Origin: Acidobacteriaceae bacterium
Lineage (GTDB): Bacteria > Acidobacteriota > Terriglobia > Terriglobales > Acidobacteriaceae
Assembly (NCBI GenBank): GCA_003166055.1
Contig: PMWR01000534.1
Location: forward strand, 4,890 to 16,525
DNA: 11,636 nucleotides
Direction of reading: 5' to 3'
In this document: positions 1 to 6,215 of the stretch, piece by piece
How the letters are laid out: the number at the start of each line of letters is the position of its first letter
Position numbering within the stretch: position 1 is the stretch's first letter
Translations under genes and position numbers: made by a program
Notes under the pieces: model-generated
Databases searched by the model: none
Seen by the model: only the letters and a program-made list of their open reading frames with translations
What the model was told of the DNA's origin: nothing

Positions 1-13
1 GTGGACGTCCGCG

Positions 14-41
14 GTACAGCGGGTCAGGAGACCCGCGCTAC
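14..41. repeat. REP-like palindromic element
   Basis: GCGGGTC (19-25) and GACCCGC (30-36) form a perfect 7-bp stem around the loop AGGA. An outer GTA/TAC pair (14-16 with 39-41) is separated from it by a 2x2 internal loop. Size, GC-rich stem and tetraloop resemble bacterial REP elements, which are often mobilised by IS200-like (RAYT) transposases. Only one copy is in this window, so repetition is inferred. No transposase gene is present. Confidence 0.5.
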
Positions 42-131
42 TTTCATGCGTGGTTGTGAGCCGAAGGATGATGAACGACTGTTTTCATCCGGTCCCTCCG
101 GGACGAGCGGACCACCTTCCCGAAGACCCGC

Positions 132-167
132 TCATCGCGAAAAGCTGCGATGACGGGGCACAGCCCC
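132..167. repeat. Pair of adjacent hairpins in intergenic DNA
   Basis: TCATCGC (132-138) pairs perfectly with GCGATGA (147-153) around an 8-nt loop. One base later GGGGC (155-159) pairs with GCCCC (163-167) around the loop ACA. Neither is followed by a T-run on either strand, so terminator function is not supported. They look like modules of a structured dispersed repeat. Confidence 0.45.
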
Positions 168-249
168 TGGTACGGTGATGAGTGGGACCCCTGCCGGGCA
201 GCGGGAGGCGTTGACGATAAGGGCGATAGCTTGAGGTCCGGGGGAATGG

Positions 250-283
250 GGCTTGACAGGCGGTAGGTCAATCCTCCCAAGCC
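250..283. repeat. Nested inverted repeat
   Basis: GGCTTG (250-255) pairs with CAAGCC (278-283). A second dyad lies inside it: TTGAC (253-257) with GTCAA (267-271). The two share bases and so are alternative rather than simultaneous pairings. No gene is near enough for a clear regulatory role. Confidence 0.35.
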
Positions 284-301
284 GCTTAGACACACTCACC
301 A

Positions 302-329
302 GGCGCCCACCAAAAACGTAGTGGGCACC
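302..329. repeat. Inverted repeat, 9-bp stem with one mismatch
   Basis: GGCGCCCAC (302-310) pairs with GTGGGCACC (321-329) with one C/A mismatch around a 10-nt loop. On the minus strand it lies about 150 nt beyond the hydrolase stop codon and has no following T-tract. It may be a secondary or factor-dependent termination structure, or part of the dispersed repeat array. Confidence 0.35.
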
Positions 330-385
330 TCAAGAATCACTCCTCACGAAGGTCAAGAGGGGAGATCAGGACGCTTACCAAAGAC

Positions 386-446
386 AAATGGGTGGCGTTC
401 GTCCTCGATCTCTTCATGGAGAAGCAGGAACGAACGCCACCCACTT
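386..446 (-). terminator. Long inverted repeat, probable terminator of the hydrolase gene
   Basis: TGGGTGGCGTTCGT (389-402) is perfectly complementary to ACGAACGCCACCCA (430-443). Read on the minus strand, one G-U and two A-U pairs extend the stem to 17 bp. The 3' arm then runs into a moderately T-rich tail (ATTTGTCTTT). The 27-nt loop can form its own CTTC/GAAG hairpin (412-415 with 421-424). It starts 36 nt beyond the hydrolase stop codon, where an intrinsic terminator is expected. The long loop and imperfect T-tract are unusual. A remnant of a small inverted-repeat element is an alternative reading. Confidence 0.55.
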
Positions 447-466
447 ATGCGAGTGCACAAAGTGGG
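440..466. repeat. Hairpin overlapping the terminator arm
   Basis: CCCACTT (440-446) pairs perfectly with AAGTGGG (460-466). The 13-nt loop contains the palindrome GTGCAC (453-458). It shares 440-446 with one arm of the long inverted repeat at 386-446, so the two structures compete at their junction. On the minus strand it would be transcribed first, 15 nt after the hydrolase stop codon. Confidence 0.4.
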
Positions 467-481
467 TTCGCCAGGGCGCGT

Positions 482-2125
482 TTACTGGGCCTTGGGAATC
501 ACAATGTCGGTGATGGCATAAGCTGGAACGGATACCGTAAATGTTGCTCCAAGGTCCTTCACAGGACTTTTGGCAACCTGCCCCGCGGCCTTCAACGTCT
601 CCTGGCCGTAATCGAAACGCAGACCGGCAGTCGCAAAACTTCCACCATCGATTTTGATCCTGACGTCGACGGCGCTGTTGGCGTTCTTGTTGATCAGCAG
701 GATGCCGAGGCTGCCGTCTGTGCGCCTGGTGGCATGCGCGGCGAGCTGAAAGTTGCTCGACGATGCAGTCACGAATTCATCGCCGGGACGGAAGGCAACG
801 ATGTGGAGCATCTGGATGCCATAGTAGGCAGGACCGGGCTGGTTGCTGTCATTCAGAAACGAGGGGTGGTGCAATTCCATCCAGTCGCTGTTGATGGTGC
901 CGGACTCAACCAGCAGAGCCATGGCATCGGCGGCAAAGAGCGCATCCACGATCGGATGATCGATCTTTGGCCATTCGATGGGCGCTACCTGGGTAAAGGC
1001 GATGCGCGGCGAGCGGCCCGCCGGGCAGTACTTCTTGTTGTTGTAGATTGCCTCTGAGAGTATCTTGCCGAGCTGTTCTTCGGGCGCCCGCAGCACGGAG
1101 TCGTCGTCCCTCACCTTATAGTCCGGGGGGAGCGTGTCTCCGGGGCGCCAGGCCAGGGAGATAAAGTCGATGTTGCCGCATGCGGCCTTGAGCACTTCAC
1201 TGTTCCAATCGGGAGCGAAGTGATAATCCAATGGCGCGAGCGCCATGGACGCGCCAACCCAGATGGTTGGGTCAACCGCCTTCATGGCCTTGGAGAATTC
1301 CACCACCTGCGCTCCATAAAATGCGGGCGAGAGATTCGGATTCTTTTTGCGCTTGTCGTTGTCCTTCGAGTTTGGGGGATATGAAGCGTGAAGATCCTCT
1401 TCCGTGTCGTGATGATCCCCGTAATAATCGCCATAGTAATAGCTATTCTTGTAGACCTCGCTGCCGATCTCCCACAGCTTGATGGCCAGCGGCCTGGGGT
1501 GGCTTGCGCGCAGCAGATTCATTCCATCGTCGGTGGCGAGCGGCGCCTCACTGCGCAGCGTGGCCCAGTAGCCGACAGTCTTCCAGTCCTTGCCTGTGCT
1601 GTCTTTGCCGATCACCTTCGCATCGTTCGGGTTTCCATTGGCATATGCAACCCAGGCCGCGGCTTCGGCCGGTTCCCCGCCTCCAGTGCCCGCGGCGTTT
1701 GACCCGTAGTCGACGGTGATGATGGCGGTTCCCAGCTTGTCGAGAAACTGGACGATGTGGCCCATGCTGTTCTCGCTGGGATAGAAGTGCTCGGTGTCCT
1801 GCTTGAAGTTGGCGTACGGCACACCGGAATTTGTGGCCCAGTGATACAGGTCCGGGTACGACCCAAAGCCTCCGGGATACCGCATCGTGTACATTCCGGC
1901 GGCATGCAGATAGCCGGCAACCACAGGCTTGGTTGTCCCGGTGTCGTAGAGGTCGGTATAGATGCCCATGGCCTGCACGGTCATCACGTTGATTGGCTTG
2001 GAGACGTCCACCTGCACGTTTGCAGTTGCCTGCGCCGGCGCTGAACATGCCGGCCAGAGAAGCAACGCTCCCGCAGTCACTGAGGCCAACGCTTTGAACG
2101 ATGTATGCACCGTGAACCTACTCAT
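482..2125 (-). CDS. Secreted GH51-like (clan GH-A type) glycoside hydrolase-fold protein, possibly catalytically altered
   Basis: A 547-residue exported protein resembling the alpha-L-arabinofuranosidase-like proteins of Acidobacteriota. The start at 2125 is chosen because a signal peptide follows at once (basic start, hydrophobic ALASVTAGALLLW, cleavage near APAQA, residues 29-33) and GGAG lies 10 nt upstream (2136-2139). In-frame ATGs at 2134 and 2206 fit less well. A TIM-barrel-like region covers about residues 40-420: MRYPGG (81-86), the acid/base strand LWEIGSE (Glu223), a Tyr/Asp-rich loop (225-240), NPNLSPAFYG (262-271), then FISLAWRP (321-328) and FTQVAPIEW (377-385). A C-terminal beta-sandwich-like domain (about 430-547) begins at PAYYGIQML. 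Family members normally show GNE, HWYP-like and TE motifs; here these read GSE, AWRP and TQ, so the nucleophile may be missing (Gln379), though Glu384 is close. It follows the TonB-dependent receptor gene after 126 nt, suggesting joint glycan use. Family: fairly sure. Activity and substrate: unknown. Confidence 0.8.
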   Translation of the reverse strand: MSRFTVHTSFKALASVTAGALLLWPACSAPAQATANVQVDVSKPINVMTVQAMGIYTDLYDTGTTKPVVAGYLHAAGMYTMRYPGGFGSYPDLYHWATNSGVPYANFKQDTEHFYPSENSMGHIVQFLDKLGTAIITVDYGSNAAGTGGGEPAEAAAWVAYANGNPNDAKVIGKDSTGKDWKTVGYWATLRSEAPLATDDGMNLLRASHPRPLAIKLWEIGSEVYKNSYYYGDYYGDHHDTEEDLHASYPPNSKDNDKRKKNPNLSPAFYGAQVVEFSKAMKAVDPTIWVGASMALAPLDYHFAPDWNSEVLKAACGNIDFISLAWRPGDTLPPDYKVRDDDSVLRAPEEQLGKILSEAIYNNKKYCPAGRSPRIAFTQVAPIEWPKIDHPIVDALFAADAMALLVESGTINSDWMELHHPSFLNDSNQPGPAYYGIQMLHIVAFRPGDEFVTASSSNFQLAAHATRRTDGSLGILLINKNANSAVDVRIKIDGGSFATAGLRFDYGQETLKAAGQVAKSPVKDLGATFTVSVPAYAITDIVIPKAQ

Positions 2126-2135
2126 GTTTTCCATT

Positions 2136-2139
2136 CTCC
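2136..2139 (-). promoter_or_regulatory. Ribosome binding site of the hydrolase-like gene
   Basis: GGAG on the minus strand lies 10 nt before the ATG at 2125. It is only 1 nt from the in-frame ATG at 2134, too close to serve that start. This supports initiation at 2125, directly before the signal peptide. Confidence 0.5.
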
Positions 2140-2154
2140 ATGCCCACCCGCAGA

Positions 2155-2182
2155 AATTCCCAGGCAACAGCGCCTGGGAATT
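2155..2182. promoter_or_regulatory. Perfect 11-bp intercistronic hairpin between receptor and hydrolase genes
   Basis: AATTCCCAGGC (2155-2165) pairs perfectly with GCCTGGGAATT (2172-2182) around a 6-nt loop. It sits inside the 126-nt gap, 69 nt after the receptor stop codon and 29 nt before the hydrolase start codon. On the minus strand only a short weak T stretch (TTTCT) follows. It may be a partial terminator, an mRNA processing or stabilising hairpin that sets different expression of the two genes, or an attenuator. I see no strong sigma-70 promoter for the hydrolase gene in the gap. Confidence 0.6.
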
Positions 2183-2251
2183 CCTGTGCCAATTCATCAA
2201 GTGCATTGAACCTGTGCGAAAACGAATCGCGCAGCCAGGGCTTCTTCTTAC

Positions 2252-5200
2252 TTAGAAGTTGTACTTCAGTGTGATTTCAGCAACGCGGCGGCCAAACCGG
2301 AACTGCGCGGAGCCGAAGTCCGCCGGAGTGGTTGCATCCGAAAGCGTGTCTCCGGTAAAGCGCAGTGTCTGCTCGGTGGGAAACTTGCTGGAGAAGCTGT
2401 AGTTGGCGCGATTGATCACGTTGAAGGCCGAGAGCAGAAATTGAAAGTCTTTCCTGTCTCCCAGCCGGATATCTTTCCCCAAACGGGCGTCGGCATCGAA
2501 GTAGCCGGGGGTGTGGATGTAAGGAATGGAAGCGGGGCCGTTGACGCCAAAATCAGGAATCGCAAAGCAGGCGCTGTTCAAATACTGATGCTGGCTGCGA
2601 TTGACGCCCGTGCCGGGATTGCAGGTGATTTTGGGCTGAAGGACCACGTCCGGCGTCCCGAGGAAGGTCAGGTTGTTAATGTTGAACGAATTGGCCGCCG
2701 TTTGCACTCCATTGAGCGGAGCGATTGTGCCCCCGAGGCCGAAGTTCGAGTTGAGCACGCGCTGGGCATCCGGTCCGCTCTGGATGTTGAAAATCCCCGA
2801 GAGTTCCCACTGATTCGCGAGGCCGCCAAGCAGCTTTGAGCCATGGACCCAGTTGCCCACGTTGTAAGAATATGTCGCGTTGACAACATGCGAACGGTCA
2901 AAAGCCAATGGTCCGTAATTGGGGCGGATATTCCGCGAGTCAATCATGTTGCCCGTGTTGTAGGCGCCAAAGACACCCATCACCTTGGACCATGTGTAGT
3001 TCACGCTGTAGAGCCCGCGTCCCTGCGTTTTCTTGATGGAAGTCTGCAGCGCGTTGTAGTTGGAGTAGAGGATATGGCGCGCCACATTGACCTGTGTGTA
3101 GAAGGGGTAGGGGCGGAAATCGTTGACATGATCTTCGCCCGAGAAGCCTTGCGGCGTGTTGACCTCCCCGGTAAGCGGGTCGGGATTGAAGAGCGTACCG
3201 ATGGGCAACGAGTCGATGTTCTCAATGTCGCCGGCGGCTCCCTGCTCGTACTGGGTGAGAAGGTCGCTGCTCTGGCTGCCCTGGTATGAAGTTTCAAAGA
3301 GCGTTGAAGGATTGACCTGTTGAGACAGAGTAAAACTGTAGGTCCAGGTGAGCGGCTGCTCGTTGTCGCCCGAGCTGAGACCAAATCCCACGCCCGAAGT
3401 TCCTGCCTGGGTTGCGTTGCCGCCGCTGATGCCGGAGGCCGGAATCAAGGCGGGAATGTCGCGCAGCATGAGGCCGCCGCCGCCAACCGTGGCGTAGGTC
3501 TGTCCCTGCGCTGTAGCCTGCGTCTGGTTGACGTCGTTCCACGAGTCATGCGAGCGATAAGCGCCGATGCCGCCGCGCACCACGGTCTTTCCATTGCCGT
3601 AGGCGTCCCAGGCCATGCCAAAGCGCGGCGAGAAGAACGCCCATGTGGAACCTGCGCCAGAGTTGGGGATGCTCTTGTCAATGGCATGCCAGGTGAATCC
3701 AGGGTTGGGAACTGTGGAACTCACGTCGCGGAGGCTTGTAATCGAGGTCTCGCTTGCATAAAGAGTCGGATTCCACACCGCCATTCCCAGGCCATGCGCA
3801 TCTTCCCACGGGCCCACGTGGCCAAGGCGGAAGCCGAGATCCAGGGTCAATTTCTTATTAACCTTCCAGGAGTCGGTTGCGTAAGAGTCCGCGGTCCAAT
3901 AGTAGAGGTCGCTGTTGGTTTGGAAATTGAACTGGTTGTATTGCTGAATCTCCCCCATGAAGAAGCTGGCGAGGAAGTTGCCCGGCTCTGGGTAGTTGGC
4001 ATAGGAATTGGTCTGGCCAGGAAGCGTCGGCTCATAGATGCGATTTGCGGAGACCCCGCCGAAGGGGCTGAGTTCGCCGAGGTAGTATTGCTGAATCTGG
4101 CCGTTGGAGGCAACGTTAAGGTCAGTCTGATTGTTTGTTGCGCGTTCAAGATAGCCACCAACCTTGATGGTGTGCGTCCCGATCACCTTGGTGAGGTTGT
4201 CTCCGCCATTGGGGACGAATTTGTGCTGAAAGACTTTCGAGGAGTAATCGGGAAACAGGCCTAGTGGCAGGCCGTCGAATCCGTAGTCGTAGAGTTGCGG
4301 ATATTGCAGTGTGGGATAGATTCCCTGATAGGGGTAGTTGATGCTGCTGCTCAGGTAGGACCCCGCCTTGCCTGGCGAATTGTGGCCCAGGTTCAGATTC
4401 ACGCCCACATAGAACTCGTTGGTCAACGAGGACGTGAGCACCCGGGTAAAGTTCATCGAAGCCGTGTGCGAAAAGTCTTCGCCCAGAATTCCATTCGGAG
4501 TATTGATTTCACCGAACGGTTGTTGCGGTGAGTAGAAGAGCTGTTGGGGGTTGCGGCCGTTGCTGTGCTGAAAGTCGTACGCGACATAGATTTTGGAGTT
4601 ATCGGAGATGGAGTAGTCGACACGCGCGCGGGTCTGGTAGGAGCTGTTGTCTTGGAGGTTGACCTGCTGATAATTGAAGACACTGAGTTGCTCGCCGGTT
4701 GCGGTTCCCGCAGGATTGGAGAAGAAAGGGGTGTGGTTTGGCAAGGGGACCAGGCCATTCATGAGGGCCAGTGCGCCAGGATCAAGCGCGATTTGCGGAA
4801 TATTTCCTCCGATGATCGGCGGACCATCCGGTCCCTGAACTCCCTGGCTGTTGGGGCTGAGTCCGGGAGTATTGCCGCTTGGGATATTGCAGATGTTGAT
4901 GTACAACGACAGTGTCGCGTTCGGACTGGTGCTGCACGTGGTCGCGTTCACCGGCACGCCGAAGTAATTGGACAATTCGGATTGAGTAAAGTTGCCGGTG
5001 CGCATGTTCTTGGTGGGCACAAGAGCTTCCACTGTTGCGGCGGCGGCGCTGCCATATGCGTAGACATTCTTCTGGACGTAATCTTCACCGCCGACGAAGA
5101 AGGTGAGCTTCTTGTTGTGATTGAGGTTCGTTCCCGGAATCTTGATCGGGCCGCCAATGTTTCCGCCGGGGTAGATGTATCGATCCTCGGGCTTGGCGTC

Positions 5201-6055
5201 GCCATCGTGCTTGCTGAACCAGTCCTGGGTATTCAACTGGTAGGTTCGGCCATAGACATAGAGGCCGCCGTGAAAATCGGCGCCGCCCGACTTGCCGACC
5301 GCGTTGATGACGATCGGGCCCTTGGCGCTATCGGCGCCGAAGTTCGACGTCTGGACCTGGACCTCCTGCACATTGTCCATGTTGATGACCTGATCGGAGC
5401 TCGCGCCATTGCCGGGATCGGTGATGTTCACGCCATCGCTGATAATCGAGATGCCTTCGGGAGGAGTGCCGTTGGCCTCGTAGTTGCCCGTCTGTCCTCC
5501 AACCACGCCGGGGTCGGGTGCGAGGTTATCGGCGCCCGTTCCCTGGGCCACCTGGGCAAATCCAGGAAGCGTTTTGATGAGTTCGGTCACGTCGCGGCCT
5601 TCGACGGGCAGATGGTTGATGTCTTCAGCGGTGATGAGGACGCTGCGCTCGCCGGTGGTGGGAGGAGCGGCGCTTGACGCGGTGGTAACCGTCACCGTGG
5701 ATTCAACGGCGCCGACCTGGAGCCGTATGTCGGTCAGATTGCGCTGGTCGGAGGGATGCAATTCGATGCCCTTTTCCTCGTAAGACTTGAATCCCTCGCG
5801 CTGCACCAACACCGTGTAAGTGGCCGCGGGAACGGCGGTAAAGTTGAAATACCCGGAGCCGTTGCTGGTGGTGACGCGCTTGTCTTTCGACGCCTGGTTG
5901 GTGAGCGTTACCTTGGCGCCCGGAACTACGGCGTCGGTCTGGTCGAACACAAAGCCCGAGAGGGTGGCGGATATGGTCTGTGCGCGGCCCCGCGCCGGGA
6001 AAACCACCAGTAACAGCAATACCAGCATCAGCGCCTTGAACCCGCGTGACGTCAT
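2252..6055 (-). CDS. Oar-like TonB-dependent outer-membrane receptor with carboxypeptidase-regulatory-like domain
   Basis: A 1267-residue outer-membrane transporter expected to bind a large substrate at the surface and import it using TonB/ExbBD energy. The start at 6055 is set by AGAGGA (6063-6068) 7 nt upstream and an immediate signal peptide (MTSRGFK, then a Leu/Val core, cleavage near residues 25-26). Domains in order: a carboxypeptidase-regulatory-like Ig-type fold, about residues 28-115 (SGFVFDQTDAVVPGAKVTLT; GYFNFTAVPAATYTV); a plug of about 135-255 with LPVEGRDVTELIKTLPG, IISDGVNITD and VQEVQVQTSNF; and a long beta-barrel to the C-terminus. The last residue is Phe (LKYNF), the usual Bam-recognised ending of outer-membrane barrels. 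Length and architecture are those of the Oar-like receptors abundant in Acidobacteriota. It follows the NHL/Ig gene after 160 nt and precedes the hydrolase-like gene, so sugar or oligosaccharide uptake is inferred. No SusD-like partner gene is present. The substrate cannot be deduced. Confidence 0.92.
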   Translation of the reverse strand: MTSRGFKALMLVLLLLVVFPARGRAQTISATLSGFVFDQTDAVVPGAKVTLTNQASKDKRVTTSNGSGYFNFTAVPAATYTVLVQREGFKSYEEKGIELHPSDQRNLTDIRLQVGAVESTVTVTTASSAAPPTTGERSVLITAEDINHLPVEGRDVTELIKTLPGFAQVAQGTGADNLAPDPGVVGGQTGNYEANGTPPEGISIISDGVNITDPGNGASSDQVINMDNVQEVQVQTSNFGADSAKGPIVINAVGKSGGADFHGGLYVYGRTYQLNTQDWFSKHDGDAKPEDRYIYPGGNIGGPIKIPGTNLNHNKKLTFFVGGEDYVQKNVYAYGSAAAATVEALVPTKNMRTGNFTQSELSNYFGVPVNATTCSTSPNATLSLYINICNIPSGNTPGLSPNSQGVQGPDGPPIIGGNIPQIALDPGALALMNGLVPLPNHTPFFSNPAGTATGEQLSVFNYQQVNLQDNSSYQTRARVDYSISDNSKIYVAYDFQHSNGRNPQQLFYSPQQPFGEINTPNGILGEDFSHTASMNFTRVLTSSLTNEFYVGVNLNLGHNSPGKAGSYLSSSINYPYQGIYPTLQYPQLYDYGFDGLPLGLFPDYSSKVFQHKFVPNGGDNLTKVIGTHTIKVGGYLERATNNQTDLNVASNGQIQQYYLGELSPFGGVSANRIYEPTLPGQTNSYANYPEPGNFLASFFMGEIQQYNQFNFQTNSDLYYWTADSYATDSWKVNKKLTLDLGFRLGHVGPWEDAHGLGMAVWNPTLYASETSITSLRDVSSTVPNPGFTWHAIDKSIPNSGAGSTWAFFSPRFGMAWDAYGNGKTVVRGGIGAYRSHDSWNDVNQTQATAQGQTYATVGGGGLMLRDIPALIPASGISGGNATQAGTSGVGFGLSSGDNEQPLTWTYSFTLSQQVNPSTLFETSYQGSQSSDLLTQYEQGAAGDIENIDSLPIGTLFNPDPLTGEVNTPQGFSGEDHVNDFRPYPFYTQVNVARHILYSNYNALQTSIKKTQGRGLYSVNYTWSKVMGVFGAYNTGNMIDSRNIRPNYGPLAFDRSHVVNATYSYNVGNWVHGSKLLGGLANQWELSGIFNIQSGPDAQRVLNSNFGLGGTIAPLNGVQTAANSFNINNLTFLGTPDVVLQPKITCNPGTGVNRSQHQYLNSACFAIPDFGVNGPASIPYIHTPGYFDADARLGKDIRLGDRKDFQFLLSAFNVINRANYSFSSKFPTEQTLRFTGDTLSDATTPADFGSAQFRFGRRVAEITLKYNF

Positions 6056-6062
6056 GCTTCTA

Positions 6063-6068
6063 TCCTCT
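6063..6068 (-). promoter_or_regulatory. Ribosome binding site deciding the receptor start
   Basis: AGAGGA on the minus strand lies 7 nt before the ATG at 6055. A second reasonable site (GGAGG before the in-frame ATG at 6127) would add 24 residues ahead of the signal peptide. The inner site is preferred because it places the start directly before the hydrophobic core. Confidence 0.6.
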
Positions 6069-6172
6069 CGAATCGCGGCAGTGGAGGTGGTGCCACTCAC
6101 TGCCGGGTTGAATCTGTTTGAAACCATCACGTCGGTCCTCCGATTTCTCATCTCGCTCTCCGAATCTCTTTT

Positions 6173-6200
6173 GGCGGCCCTTGCAATCGCGGCAGCCGCC
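6173..6200. repeat. GC-rich hairpin after the NHL/Ig gene
   Basis: GGCGGC (6173-6178) pairs with GCCGCC (6195-6200) around a 16-nt loop, starting 15 nt after the NHL/Ig stop codon. No T-tract follows on the minus strand, so this is not an intrinsic terminator. Read-through into the receptor gene is plausible. The loop side also carries the second copy of AATCGCGGCAG (6185-6195), whose first copy is at 6071-6081. Confidence 0.35.
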
Positions 6201-6215
6201 ATGCGGTGTTTCTCA

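Larger units (their letters stand above)
1..385. other. Non-coding, hairpin-rich intergenic DNA
   Basis: No credible gene is visible here. The only sizeable open frame (295-44, minus) has the low-complexity, Pro/Ser/Arg/His-rich look of translated repeat DNA and no ribosome binding site. The stretch instead holds a series of short inverted repeats: 14-41, 92-104 (GTCCC/GGGAC), 132-153, 155-167, 191-201, 250-283 and 302-329. There is also a perfect 8-bp palindrome GGACGTCC at 3-10. The density of dyads resembles the dispersed palindromic intergenic repeats common in Acidobacteriota genomes; that resemblance is from memory, not from a search. Confidence 0.6.

Noticed and set aside
44..295. 83-codon open frame on the minus strand at the left end
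   Set aside because: It translates the hairpin-rich intergenic DNA; low complexity, no ribosome binding site, and structure better explained by repeats.
392..1057. 221-codon open frame on the plus strand
   Set aside because: It runs through the terminator-like inverted repeat and antisense to the hydrolase-like gene, with no domain.
2045..2047. Cys27 of the hydrolase-like protein as a lipoprotein cleavage site
   Set aside because: The preceding residues (WPA) do not match a lipobox; signal peptidase I cleavage near APAQA is more likely.
2126..2206. Upstream starts of the hydrolase-like gene at 2206 or 2134
   Set aside because: The 2206 start would place the intercistronic hairpin inside the coding sequence and put about 27 residues before the signal peptide; the 2134 start has GGAG too close.
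3320..4264. 314-codon open frame on the plus strand
   Set aside because: Antisense to the same receptor gene; no family features or plausible ribosome binding site.
4544..5677. 377-codon open frame on the plus strand
   Set aside because: It lies entirely antisense to the receptor gene, has a composition typical of a GC-rich shadow frame (Val/Gly/Ala/Arg/Asp), and has no recognisable domain.
6056..6202. N-terminally extended receptor starts at 6202 or 6127
   Set aside because: Both put non-signal sequence before the hydrophobic core; AGAGGA before 6055 fits better, although 6127 also has a GGAGG.
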